A DNA stretch of 64,000 nt from positions 26,625-90,624 of the forward strand of contig CATNCF010000006.1 in assembly GCA_950097145.1 (NCBI GenBank), in the 5' to 3' direction. This stretch comes from an uncultured Lachnospiraceae bacterium. Its GTDB lineage: Bacteria; Bacillota; Clostridia; Lachnospirales; Lachnospiraceae. How positions within the stretch are numbered: position 1 is the first letter of the stretch; each line of letters opens with the position of its first letter. The notes beneath the pieces are model-generated. The model worked only from the letters and a program-made list of their open reading frames with translations. It did not search any database and had not been told where the DNA came from. The position numbers and the translations under genes were made by a program. Shown piece after piece: positions 27,141 through 35,661 of the stretch.

Positions 27141-27578
27141 ATGGCTTATGGGGACCTGTTCCGCAATTTCACGATACGTTTTTCCATGACAAAAAGAGAG
27201 CATGTCCGGCTGCTGGAAAAGTTTGAGGATGATAAACTGAATGGCGGGAGGGCAAAGAACCAGGTGGTCATGGACGCGCTGAAAATGTATTATGACGCAC
27301 AGGAGGCAGGGAATGGGAATGGGCTGCCGGAAGAAATGACGCCTGCCTATTTTGAAAAGAGGCTGTCCGAGGTGAAAGAGGAGATAAAGACAGAAGTAAT
27401 CCATGAGGTTGTCCGCATCGTTTTAGGGAATGCAGTGGCAGGGCAGCCGGTTATGGCGCATCTTCCCGACGGGGAGCCGGAGGCAGAAGATACAGAAGAT
27501 ATGGAAGAAGATGGGGCTGCAGGCATTAGCGGGATGCCGGACGTCATGGATAAGATAATGGCATGGAGTGAGGAGTAG
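27141..27578 (+). CDS. Probable ParR-like partner of the ParM protein
   Basis: A 145-residue protein with a basic N-terminal region of ribbon-helix-helix character (IRFSMTKREHVRLLEKFE, then NGGRAKNQVVMDALKMYY) and an acidic low-complexity C-terminus. Position directly after a parM-like gene and this layout fit the centromere-binding adaptor ParR. Assignment rests on context and motif feel, not on a strong signature. Confidence 0.7.
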   Translation: MAYGDLFRNFTIRFSMTKREHVRLLEKFEDDKLNGGRAKNQVVMDALKMYYDAQEAGNGNGLPEEMTPAYFEKRLSEVKEEIKTEVIHEVVRIVLGNAVAGQPVMAHLPDGEPEAEDTEDMEEDGAAGISGMPDVMDKIMAWSEE

Positions 27579-27587
27579 GAGGGATTT

Positions 27588-27641
27588 ATGGAAAGAAATA
27601 ATAATTCTGCCTTTATCCGTGGCAGGATGGCAATGGAATAA
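27588..27641 (+). CDS. Possible 17-residue peptide
   Basis: ATG 27588 with TAGGAGGG 5-6 nt upstream encodes MERNNNSAFIRGRMAME. The ribosome binding site is good and the gene directly follows the parR-like gene, but the peptide is too short to identify. Confidence 0.35.
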   Translation: MERNNNSAFIRGRMAME

Positions 27642-27676
27642 GGGAAAGCCCGGTATGCGGACCGGCTTTATGGGTT

Positions 27677-27709
27677 GAAAAGGCACGCTGAAATATGCGT
27701 GCTTTTTTT
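27677..27709 (+). terminator. Terminator after the partition genes
   Basis: Stem GCACGC/GCGTGC (27683-27688 with 27697-27702), extended by A-T pairs, followed by seven T. A second, weaker inverted repeat AAAGCCCGGT/ACCGGCTTT lies just upstream (27645-27669). Confidence 0.8.
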
Positions 27710-27798
27710 CTGCACAAATGCCGGGGATATGCCCGGCGTCTGTGCCGGCAGGGAATATCCGCAGGGAACAGAATACCGGATATGAATGGAGGACGTAT

Positions 27799-30700
27799 AT
27801 GACAAAAAAGAGATGGAAAAGGGTTATGGCTCTTATAATGGCTCTTGTCCTGACAGTGGGAGCCGCCATCCCCACTGCCGTTTATGCCAATGCAGACGGA
27901 GCGGATGCAGACGCGGCAGCGGACAGTGACAGTTTGGCAGACGTGGAGCCGGAACCTGTACTTTATGACAAAACAGTGGGGACAGACGTGGAGCCTGCAA
28001 AGATTGTGGAGCCTGCAGAGATTGTGGAGCCGTCTGAGGAAGAAAGCAGGGAATCCGGCGGCAGGCAGCAGGAAAAAGAAGACGGAGACAGCGGGGAGGA
28101 GGAGCCTGCCCCCAATGAGGAGGAAACTGCCCCAACAGAGGATGGGAAAGTGGTTCCACTGTCAGATGGGGAACCGGAAATGTTTAGCGCGGGGGACACA
28201 ATGACAATCCAGACGGCCTCTGCCCCGGTGCTGATGGCAGCAGGCGCCCCGGACAGCATGGCGGTGTCATGCAGCGGTTACGCAAAATACTGCGGACACA
28301 GCATGGGAATTAAGTATATTTCAGAACCCGGGGCTTACAACAGCCATCTGGTTTACTGTCTGGAGCTGAGCAAGAATACCACGGATGGGGCTGTGGGCGC
28401 CTCCGGTGCGGGCAGCAGCATCAAGCCGGAAATCACGTTCTGCATGGTAAACGGCGCCAGGATGCTGAATGGGCTCTGTTACAACAGCAGGTATTCCGAG
28501 GGTTCTGCCCCGGCTGATTATTTCATTACCGGTGCGGCAATCCATGTGCTGAATGGGGAAGTAAAGCTGGGCTATTACAACGATGGCAGCGGCGTCTATA
28601 ATAAAATAGCAGCCCTTGTGTCGGATGCGGAAAATTATAACCGGGACGAGTATGACGAGGCAACCGGGACTACAAAGTCCATCGCTTATGCGATTTCCCC
28701 AAAGAAAACGGAGTGGCAGGACATGGGTGACGGCTTGTACAGGTCAAAGGAGAAGTTTGTCCGCACCAAAACGGGGAGCATTACCAATGTTTCCTATAAA
28801 ATCATGGGGCAGCCGGACGGCCTGACCGTAGGCGAGCTGAAAACAGACGCCAGTGAGATTGAGGACGATTCTGATTTGAAGAAGTATGACATCTGTGTGG
28901 CACAGACGGATGCGAGCCAGCCATCTTCCAACTTTTACCTGTACTGCAATGAGGAGGCGATGGAAAAGATTGTCATGGCAGACAGCACCATCAAGCTGAC
29001 GGCGACCGCAAAGTCAAAGGAGCATGGTGGGAGGAAATGGACGCCGACGGTGGTGTCGCAGCAGAAGATTACCTTTCTGGAGGAGTTTGAGCCGGGGACC
29101 GTGACTGCAAGCGTGAAAGTGACTTCCAAATTTAAGGAGGGAAGTTTTGAACTTCATAAGACAAACGTGTATACCGGCAGGCCGGTGCCGGGGGCAGCTT
29201 ATTACCTCTATGAGGATGCGGAATGTACGGATCTGCTGTGCAAACTTGGAAGGACAAATACAAAGGGGCAGGCGTTGTCCGGGAAGGAGATGCTGACACA
29301 GGGCACCTATTACCTGAAGGAAGTCAGGGCGGCTCCGGGATATTTGAAAGATGAAACGGTCTACCCGGTGGGGCTGGAGTATTTTACCCTTTATGACAGC
29401 GACGGGAAAGTAACCCAGAAAGGGAAGACCATGCCGGTTGTGGAATACCCTGACACGGTGGGCGTCATGGTAAAAAAGACGGATTCGGAATCGAAAAATG
29501 TTGTGAAAGGAGCCGGGTTTGCCGTGTTCACCGATGCCGGATGCACGAAACGTGTTTCCGTGGGCGGGGACGGCAAGGCGGAGGTGCCGGTGTTCTATTA
29601 TGATGAGGACTTAGGCATGGCTGCCTCCCAAAAGTTTGTGAAAAAGCAGGACAAATATTATGTGAAAGAGATTGTCATCCCGGATGGGTACCGGGATGAC
29701 GGAAAGGTGTGGGAAGTGAGGCCGGACTATGGGGAGATTTCTGATTTCCGTGCGGAAAACACGCCAATCCGATGTGACGTGTCAGCAAAAAAGGAGGACA
29801 GGGAGACCGGGGAGGAACCCCAGGGGGATGCAGAACTGTCAGGGGCAACCTATGGGTTGTATGCGGCGGAGACCATCACTTACCCGGACGGCAGGGGGAC
29901 TGTAACCTATGCGGGGGATGACGACATTACCAGCACACAGGGGGCGGATTTTGCGTCAACAGGCATCCCGGCGGAGAAAGGCGCGCTGCTTGCAACGGTA
30001 AAGACAGGGGAGCAGGCGGAATTTAACTTCGGCAACCTGTACTTCGGCAGCTATTATATCCGCGAGATAGAGCCGAGCGAGGGGTACCTGCTTGACGGGA
30101 CCATTTACCCGGTCAATTTCCGCGGGGCGCAGGAAATCCATCAGGATATTTCCCTCAATACAGCCGTAATTGAAACGGCAAAGAAACAGGCATTTGAAAT
30201 TATCAAGGTGTCCACTGATGGCGCAAGCACGGAGACGGATTATGTAAAAGGCGCAGAATTTACCGTAAAACTGCAGTCGGATATTGACAAGAACGGGTGG
30301 GACAATGCAAAAACCCATGACGTGCTTGTGACGGACGAAAAGGGATGCGCGCTTTCCAAAGAGCTGCCTTATGGGACGTATCTGGTAAAAGAAACAAAGA
30401 CGCCGGGGGATTTATATAAAACAAAGGATTTCACTGTGACGGTTACGGAGGATTCCAGGGAGCCGCAGCATTGGAGGGTGTTCAATGACGCGCCTTTCAA
30501 AGCCTATATCCGCATTGTGAAAAAGGATGCGGAAAATGGGAACACGGTGCTGATTCCCGGCGTGACCTTTAAGATTAAAAATATGGATACCGGGGAGTAT
30601 GTGGAGCAGAAATTGGGGGATAAGAAAATCAGTGAGTTTGCCACGGATGAGACGGGAACCGTAACCACGCCTCTGCAGCTGGGCTATGGGAATTATGTGG

Positions 30701-32337
30701 TGGAAGAAATTACGGCACCGGAGGGATATGTCATTGCAGATGAGGGTTTCCCTCTGGAAGTCACTACGGATGGGGCATTGAAAGTCGTGGAGGATATGGA
30801 CGGCGATCCGGTCATTGAGGTAGTTATTGAAAACCAGCCCGTCAAGGGCAGCATTTCCATTGAAAAGTCAGGGGAAGTGCCGGTCTCCGTGGCATACGAT
30901 ACCATTATTGACCGTATCCTCAGTGCAGTTACAGGCAAAAACAGGAGCGTGGATTTCAATTACGAGGAACAGCCGCTTGCCGGCGCAGTATTTCATGTTA
31001 TTGCAGCGGAGGATATTTATACCCCGGACCGCCAGACGGATGAAGATGGGAAACGCATATTGGAAATGGTAAACGGCATTCCGGCAGGCAAGGGGGCAGT
31101 TGTAGCGACGCTTACCACGGATGAAAAGGGGGAGGCTTTCCTTGACAGCCTTCCGCTTGGGAAATATCAGGTGGCAGAGGTACAGCCGCCGTCAGGGTTT
31201 GCCATCTGTGGGGAGCCAAAGGAGGTTTCACTTTCCTATGCAGACGAGCATACGGAAGTAGTTTTCGGGGAGGCAGGGTTTGTCAATGCGAGGGTAAGGC
31301 CAGAGCTGTCGCTGATGAAAACGGACGGCGTAACCGCCTGCCCGGTAGCCGGCGCTGTTTATGGCATTTATGCGAAAGAGGAGATTGTGAGCGTATCCGG
31401 GGAAGTGCTTGTAAAAGCGGATGATTTGGTGGATACGGCTGTGACGGATGAAAATGGGAAGGCAGAATTTGAGGCTGACCTGCCGCTGGGGCTGTACTAT
31501 GTGAAAGAAGTGGAATCCCCGGCGGGGTATCTGCTGGATGAAACGGCATATGACGTGGATTTTTCCTACACACAGGAGATGGCTGCCACACCGGCCGTGG
31601 CAAAACAGTTGGAAGTGAAAGACACGCCGATAATTGTGGAGGTGTCCAAAACGGACATTACGACAGGGAAAGAGCTTCCGGGGGCAACGCTGGAGGTCAT
31701 TGATTCCAATGGGGATGTGTACGCCTCATGGAAAACGGATAGAAAGCCGTACCGTTTAGAGGCAATCCCGGCGGGAAGGTATACCCTGCGTGAGACAGCG
31801 GCGCCGTACGGCTATCTGATTGCCAATGAAGTAGATTTTACTGTGGGGGAGACAGGGAAGATTCAGAAAGTCTTCATGTCCGATGAAAGGGTAAAGGGAA
31901 AAATCATTGTCTGCAAAACCTGTAGCCAGTCGGGAAAGCCGTTGGAGGGCGTCATGTTTGAGCTCCGCAGCAAGGAGGGGAGGAAACTGGACACGCTGGT
32001 GACGGACAAGACAGGCTGTGCAGAGACGGGGCTTTTGGACATCTGCACCTATCATAAGGATGGCAGCTTTGGTGAGGACATTCCGTATTATATCGTGGAG
32101 ACAAAGGCTGCGGAGGGGTATGTCCTTGACAGTACCCCGCATGAGGTGCGGCTGCAGTATGACGACAGTGTGACGGAGACAGTGGTTTATATGCTGAAAT
32201 TGAAGAATAAGCCGGACAGGCCGGGGCTGCCGCAGACAGGCGGGAACTACCATCCGTGGATGTTTGCCGCATTGGGCGGCATGTGCATTGCCGGCGGCGT
32301 GCTGTATGAAAGGAAACACAGGAAGAAAAGAAGATAG
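27799..32337 (+). CDS. LPXTG-anchored adhesin with nine SpaA/Cna-B repeats
   Basis: A 1512-residue surface protein. Signal peptide about 1-32 (ALIMALVLTVGAAIPTAVYA); acidic, Glu/Pro-rich region to about 150; an N-terminal domain resembling a thioester domain (about 155-290, Cys187 in VYCLELSK); then about nine Cna-B/SpaA-type repeats, each ending in an E-x-x-x-P/E-x-GY motif (KEVRAAPGY, KEIVIPDGY, REIEPSEGY, EEITAPEGY, KEVESPAGY, RETAAPYGY, VETKAAEGY among others). Such repeats usually carry Lys-Asn isopeptide bonds. Sorting signal LPQTG at 1477-1481, hydrophobic segment, tail RKHRKKRR. ATG 27799 follows TGGAGG. The sortase at 59276 is the likely anchoring enzyme. Probable role: contact between mating cells or host adhesion. 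Confidence 0.9.
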   Translation: MTKKRWKRVMALIMALVLTVGAAIPTAVYANADGADADAAADSDSLADVEPEPVLYDKTVGTDVEPAKIVEPAEIVEPSEEESRESGGRQQEKEDGDSGEEEPAPNEEETAPTEDGKVVPLSDGEPEMFSAGDTMTIQTASAPVLMAAGAPDSMAVSCSGYAKYCGHSMGIKYISEPGAYNSHLVYCLELSKNTTDGAVGASGAGSSIKPEITFCMVNGARMLNGLCYNSRYSEGSAPADYFITGAAIHVLNGEVKLGYYNDGSGVYNKIAALVSDAENYNRDEYDEATGTTKSIAYAISPKKTEWQDMGDGLYRSKEKFVRTKTGSITNVSYKIMGQPDGLTVGELKTDASEIEDDSDLKKYDICVAQTDASQPSSNFYLYCNEEAMEKIVMADSTIKLTATAKSKEHGGRKWTPTVVSQQKITFLEEFEPGTVTASVKVTSKFKEGSFELHKTNVYTGRPVPGAAYYLYEDAECTDLLCKLGRTNTKGQALSGKEMLTQGTYYLKEVRAAPGYLKDETVYPVGLEYFTLYDSDGKVTQKGKTMPVVEYPDTVGVMVKKTDSESKNVVKGAGFAVFTDAGCTKRVSVGGDGKAEVPVFYYDEDLGMAASQKFVKKQDKYYVKEIVIPDGYRDDGKVWEVRPDYGEISDFRAENTPIRCDVSAKKEDRETGEEPQGDAELSGATYGLYAAETITYPDGRGTVTYAGDDDITSTQGADFASTGIPAEKGALLATVKTGEQAEFNFGNLYFGSYYIREIEPSEGYLLDGTIYPVNFRGAQEIHQDISLNTAVIETAKKQAFEIIKVSTDGASTETDYVKGAEFTVKLQSDIDKNGWDNAKTHDVLVTDEKGCALSKELPYGTYLVKETKTPGDLYKTKDFTVTVTEDSREPQHWRVFNDAPFKAYIRIVKKDAENGNTVLIPGVTFKIKNMDTGEYVEQKLGDKKISEFATDETGTVTTPLQLGYGNYVVEEITAPEGYVIADEGFPLEVTTDGALKVVEDMDGDPVIEVVIENQPVKGSISIEKSGEVPVSVAYDTIIDRILSAVTGKNRSVDFNYEEQPLAGAVFHVIAAEDIYTPDRQTDEDGKRILEMVNGIPAGKGAVVATLTTDEKGEAFLDSLPLGKYQVAEVQPPSGFAICGEPKEVSLSYADEHTEVVFGEAGFVNARVRPELSLMKTDGVTACPVAGAVYGIYAKEEIVSVSGEVLVKADDLVDTAVTDENGKAEFEADLPLGLYYVKEVESPAGYLLDETAYDVDFSYTQEMAATPAVAKQLEVKDTPIIVEVSKTDITTGKELPGATLEVIDSNGDVYASWKTDRKPYRLEAIPAGRYTLRETAAPYGYLIANEVDFTVGETGKIQKVFMSDERVKGKIIVCKTCSQSGKPLEGVMFELRSKEGRKLDTLVTDKTGCAETGLLDICTYHKDGSFGEDIPYYIVETKAAEGYVLDSTPHEVRLQYDDSVTETVVYMLKLKNKPDRPGLPQTGGNYHPWMFAALGGMCIAGGVLYERKHRKKRR

Positions 32338-32358
32338 CAGACTATCAGTATGATTTTG

Positions 32359-32391
32359 GGAGAGGGGCCGATCCGGTTTCTCTCCTTTTTT
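32359..32391 (+). terminator. Terminator after the adhesin gene
   Basis: An 11-bp stem with G-T pairs (32359-32369 with 32375-32385) and 5-nt loop, followed by TTTTTT. It begins 21 nt after the adhesin stop. Confidence 0.85.
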
Positions 32392-32411
32392 AAGCAAGGA
32401 GAATGATTGTT

Positions 32412-33398
32412 ATGATGGATTATGAAGTATTCAAAAGCATTGTAAAAGGGAAGTTTTTAAGTTATATGCCGCCCGAATATAGGGATGCGGCTGTAGATAT
32501 AAGGCCGGTACAGAAAGTGAACCAGACACGAGATGCCCTGACGGTGTATAAGGGGAAAGGCACGGTGATGGCTCCAACCATTTATATTGATGACATATAT
32601 GGGCATTACCGGGAATGTGGCAGTCTGGAGGCTGCACTCAGGGATTCGGCAGAAAGATATGCTGTGGAATTGGAAAATGCAAAAAACTGCGTACCCAATA
32701 TTGACATTAGGCATTTGAAAGAGAATGTCGTCATGTGCCTTGTGAATACAGAGCAGAACAGAGGGCTGCTGGCAGGGGTTCCGAGCCGGGAATTCCATGA
32801 TTTGTCGGTTATCTACCGTTGGGATGTTGAGGTCATGCCTGGCGTGTCAGGCAGCATAACCGTTACAAATGTAGTTGCGGAAATGGCTGGCATGACGGAG
32901 GAAGAACTGTTCCGGCATGCCTCTGAAAATACCAGGAGAATCAGCCCGGTCAGTATTATGCCCATGCGGGAGCTTATGCTTGAACTGCTGCCTGATGAAA
33001 TGAAAAGCATGTTCATGCAGGAAAGCAGCCACGCAGAGGGCAGATGGGTTATCACTAATGAAAGCAGAATCAATGGGGCTGTATCCATGCTGTTTGAGGA
33101 GAACCTGCACCAGCTGGCTGAACAGATAGGCGATAATCTTCTGCTCCTGCCATCGTCTGTCCATGAGGTGATTGCTGTTCCTGCAGGAATGGCGGAGGGA
33201 GACCCGTCTGAACTTGCGGAACTGGTGCATGGCATAAACATGGATATGGTGGAACTGGAGGAGCGTTTATCAAACAGTGTCTACTGTTATGACAAAGATG
33301 CAAGGACTATCGTGCTGGCTGTGGAATCACCGGAAAAAAGGCTGGATGGGAAAGGGGCGGAGCAACCGCTGATTCAGGAAGACAGAGGGCAGAGATAG
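32412..33398 (+). CDS. DUF5688-type protein
   Basis: A 328-residue cytosolic protein of the DUF5688 type, common in clostridial ICEs, function unknown. Visible blocks: VQKVNQTRDALTVYKG near the N-terminus, LVNTEQNRGLLAGVPSREF, and a C-terminal half with LLLLPSSVHEVIAVP. No catalytic motif is obvious. The ATG at 32403 is only 1 nt from AAGGAG, so ATG 32412 or 32415 is more plausible. It precedes the Toprim gene by 7 nt, so co-transcription is likely. Confidence 0.8.
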   Translation: MMDYEVFKSIVKGKFLSYMPPEYRDAAVDIRPVQKVNQTRDALTVYKGKGTVMAPTIYIDDIYGHYRECGSLEAALRDSAERYAVELENAKNCVPNIDIRHLKENVVMCLVNTEQNRGLLAGVPSREFHDLSVIYRWDVEVMPGVSGSITVTNVVAEMAGMTEEELFRHASENTRRISPVSIMPMRELMLELLPDEMKSMFMQESSHAEGRWVITNESRINGAVSMLFEENLHQLAEQIGDNLLLLPSSVHEVIAVPAGMAEGDPSELAELVHGINMDMVELEERLSNSVYCYDKDARTIVLAVESPEKRLDGKGAEQPLIQEDRGQR

Positions 33399-33405
33399 GT
33401 GCAGT

Positions 33406-34380
33406 ATGAGGATGTTGAGGTTTACAGAGGAAGAGCTGGCGCTTGCAAAACAGGTTGACTTATGCAGGGTGGCAGAACGATTAGGATATACCGTAAAAAG
33501 GATTGGCCAGTACCATACGCTGAAAGAGATGGATTCCATCCGCATTTATCACAGGAGCCACTGGTGCAGGTTTTCAAGGCGGTATGACAAGGGGGAGAAC
33601 GGCGGCAGCCAGATTGATTTCCTGCGGGTGTTTGCAGGCATGGATGTGAAAGAGGCGGTGTTCTGGCTGCTGGATTTTGCGGGATACCGGAGGGAGGAAA
33701 GCGAGAGGGGCATTCGGAACATTGCCCCGGATAGAGGGAAAGAGGAACGCCCAAAGCCTTTCATATTGCCGGAGCCTGCGGGCAGCAACGCTTATCTGTA
33801 CCGTTATCTGGAGCATGAACGCGGGATTGCACGGCCGGTCATTGACTTTTTTGTGAGGAAAGGGATTCTGTATGAGGCGAAGAATTACCACAACATTGTC
33901 TTTGTAGGAACAGATGGGAAAGGTGTGCCAAAGTTTGCTAGTATGCGGGGCGTCTTTGACAGGGATGGGAAAGGATTTAAGTGTGACGTGGCGGGAAACG
34001 ACAAACGGTACGGTTTCCATTTCCATTGCCAGGGCAGCAGGGAAGTCATTGTGTTTGAGGCAGCAATCGACCTGATGAGCCATATCACGATGTTCCCGGC
34101 GTACAGGGCAAGCATGGTGGCGCTTGGGATGCTGGCGGATGCCCCGCTGGAAACATTCCTTGCACAGCACCCGGAGGTAGAAAAAATTAAATTATGCCTG
34201 GACAATGATGGACCGGGCAGGAAAGCGGCGGAAACACTGCGGCAGAAGTACAGGGAAAAGGGTTATGCGGCTGAGATTTTTCTGCCTCCAGAACCGTACA
34301 AGGACTTTAACCAGTGGAATGTGGGACTGAAAAAATCAGAGGAACAGGAAGAAATCCGGGAAACGGAAAAAGTGATGTAG
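33406..34380 (+). CDS. DUF3991/Toprim-domain protein (primase-like)
   Basis: A 324-residue protein with an N-terminal DUF3991-type region (GENGGSQIDFLRVFAGMDV) and a C-terminal Toprim domain: the Glu of VIVFEAAIDLMSH and the Asp pair of IKLCLDNDGPGRKAAE. Such proteins are thought to act as primases for ICE or plasmid DNA after transfer. Its TAG stop forms the first bases of the iteron array, placing it next to the replication/transfer origin. Confidence 0.85.
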   Translation: MRMLRFTEEELALAKQVDLCRVAERLGYTVKRIGQYHTLKEMDSIRIYHRSHWCRFSRRYDKGENGGSQIDFLRVFAGMDVKEAVFWLLDFAGYRREESERGIRNIAPDRGKEERPKPFILPEPAGSNAYLYRYLEHERGIARPVIDFFVRKGILYEAKNYHNIVFVGTDGKGVPKFASMRGVFDRDGKGFKCDVAGNDKRYGFHFHCQGSREVIVFEAAIDLMSHITMFPAYRASMVALGMLADAPLETFLAQHPEVEKIKLCLDNDGPGRKAAETLRQKYREKGYAAEIFLPPEPYKDFNQWNVGLKKSEEQEEIRETEKVM

Positions 34381-34562
34381 GAATGGTGTAGTTTTGCAGA
34401 TTTTTGGTGTAGGAATGGTGTAGAAAATGAAGAAAATGGTGTAGGAATGGTGTAGGCTTTTCGGACAGCCTTTTTTTGATGGTGTAGGAATGGTGTAGTT
34501 TTGCAGATTTTTGGTGTAGGAATGGTGTAGAAAATGAAGAAAATGGTGTAGGAATGGTGTAG
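34375..34562 (+). repeat. Iteron array: six 17-bp units, 32-bp period
   Basis: Six copies of GTGTAGGAATGGTGTAG (first lacking its first G) end at 34391, 34423, 34455, 34498, 34530 and 34562. Within each group of three the period is exactly 32 bp. Each unit holds two GTGTAG half-sites 11 bp apart, about one helical turn. The two 81-bp groups (34375-34455 and 34482-34562) are essentially identical, spacers included. The layout is that of a protein-binding iteron array at an origin of replication or transfer. Confidence 0.9.
34454..34477 (+). terminator. Hairpin between the two iteron groups
   Basis: AGGCT/AGCCT stem (34454-34458 with 34467-34471) followed by a T-run; it could terminate transcripts from the Toprim gene inside the array. 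Confidence 0.55.
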
Positions 34563-34593
34563 ATTTTCTGTTTATCCGTATATTATCAGGGTT

Positions 34594-34705
34594 TTAGGGA
34601 GACGTGTCCCTAACCAGAAAGCCGAACCTCCGGGCGGCTTGCATTTTGTGACACAAAATGCGTATCTGGCGAAAACTTTGGGAGTGAAAGCGGGCCAAAG
34701 TTTTC
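34594..34705. other. Candidate oriT: four inverted repeats before mobC/relaxase
   Basis: Consecutive inverted repeats: TTAGGGA/TCCCTAA (34594-34600, 34607-34613), AAGCCG/CGGCTT (34619-34624, 34635-34640), a perfect GCATTTTGTG-A-CACAAAATGC (34641-34661), and GAAAACTTTGG/CCAAAGTTTTC (34671-34681, 34695-34705). They lie between the iterons and the mob genes, the usual place of an origin of transfer. The nick position is unknown. Confidence 0.6.
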
Positions 34706-34776
34706 AGGGCAGGAGTGGACCGGCAGCGGGTAAAAACAGACAGGTAAGGAAATGAAAACAGGAGGTGCAAGGGAGC

Positions 34777-35337
34777 ATGGGAATGGAAGTGCTGGAAGTA
34801 AACACGCCCGGTGAGCTGGTGATGTGGCTTTATCTGGCGGAATCAGAGGTCAGCATGCAACAGGGTGAGGCAGAAATTATTCTGGACTATCTGAAAGAGC
34901 ATAACATGGCGCTGGCTGTATGCAGCCAGGAACTGATGGTAAAAGATATGGGAGAGGAATCCCCGGAATATCAGCCTTATTCCATAGATGATGCCATCCA
35001 CGATGTCTGTGAGTGGAATCTGGAGCTGATAGACGAGATGGAGGAGGGTATGAAAAACCCAGACAGCCGGGAGGATTATGACCGGTTCAGCGACGCACTT
35101 GATGTCCTGAAACAGCAGGAAGAAGTGCTGGACGGCCTGTACAGCCAGACGAAATATGAGCAGATTGCAGTGGAATGTGCATTGCAGGCGATTATTGCCG
35201 CACTTGGAAGTGTGCCGGAGGGAGTACAGGAAAAACTGGATGCATACAGACAGCGCAGCCCGGGGCAGACAGAAAAAACAGCAGGGATGGAAGAAGGAAA
35301 CAGGCAGGAAACAGGGCAGCAGGAAAGGATAAGGTAG
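34777..35337 (+). CDS. Uncharacterised acidic protein upstream of mobC
   Basis: A 186-residue acidic protein, mostly helical in appearance (AESEVSMQQGEAEIILDYLK, YSIDDAIHDVCEWNLELIDE), with a hydrophilic Gln/Glu-rich C-terminus. I do not recognise it. ATG 34777 is chosen over GTG 34765 because GGAGGTG (34761-34767) overlaps the GTG and gives normal spacing to the ATG. It ends exactly where mobC begins, suggesting co-translation and a relaxosome-related role. Confidence 0.75.
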   Translation: MGMEVLEVNTPGELVMWLYLAESEVSMQQGEAEIILDYLKEHNMALAVCSQELMVKDMGEESPEYQPYSIDDAIHDVCEWNLELIDEMEEGMKNPDSREDYDRFSDALDVLKQQEEVLDGLYSQTKYEQIAVECALQAIIAALGSVPEGVQEKLDAYRQRSPGQTEKTAGMEEGNRQETGQQERIR

Positions 35338-35661
35338 ATGGCAAAGGAAGTTGTAAAGCATTTCCGCCTGACTGCCCATGATGCGGGGATTTTTGCGGAT
35401 AAGGCGAAAGATGCGGGGATGAAGGAATCTGAGTATTTCCGCCTGCTGATAACGCAGGAGCCAAACGACTATCCAGAAGTGAGGCAGGGGCTGAAAGCCC
35501 TTATTAATGAAGTGAACCGGATTGGCGTCAACATCAATGAGATTGTCCACAACAATAATTCAGGGTTGTACCGGGAGTCAGATAAAATCCGTCTGGTTGC
35601 CTATATGCGGAAACTGAATGAGGGGATGGAAAGCGTGGTGGCGGCTCTTGGCTATCACTAA
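35338..35661 (+). CDS. mobC: MobC-like relaxosome accessory protein
   Basis: A 107-residue small basic protein: VKHFRLTAHDAGIFADKAKD, GMKESEYFRLLI (ribbon-helix-helix-like) and ALINEVNRIGVNINEIVHNNN, the typical MobC C-terminal pattern. It would bind oriT and recruit the relaxase. The start abuts the previous stop and its 3' end overlaps the relaxase start by 14 nt. Confidence 0.85.
   Translation: MAKEVVKHFRLTAHDAGIFADKAKDAGMKESEYFRLLITQEPNDYPEVRQGLKALINEVNRIGVNINEIVHNNNSGLYRESDKIRLVAYMRKLNEGMESVVAALGYH

Noticed and set aside
27884..28204. 106-codon plus-strand frame inside the adhesin gene
   Set aside because: Trp/Arg-rich sequence produced by the acidic repeats read in another frame; no ribosome binding site, unlike the two nested genes reported.
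33574..34170. 198-codon minus-strand frame opposite the Toprim gene
   Set aside because: Composition is Cys/His/Pro-rich as expected for an antisense shadow; no ribosome binding site or recognisable domain, and the plus-strand gene is clear.
34375..34562. CRISPR array
   Set aside because: Regular spacing suggested it, but repeats are 17 bp, the 15-bp spacers recur between the two blocks, and no cas genes are nearby; iterons fit better.
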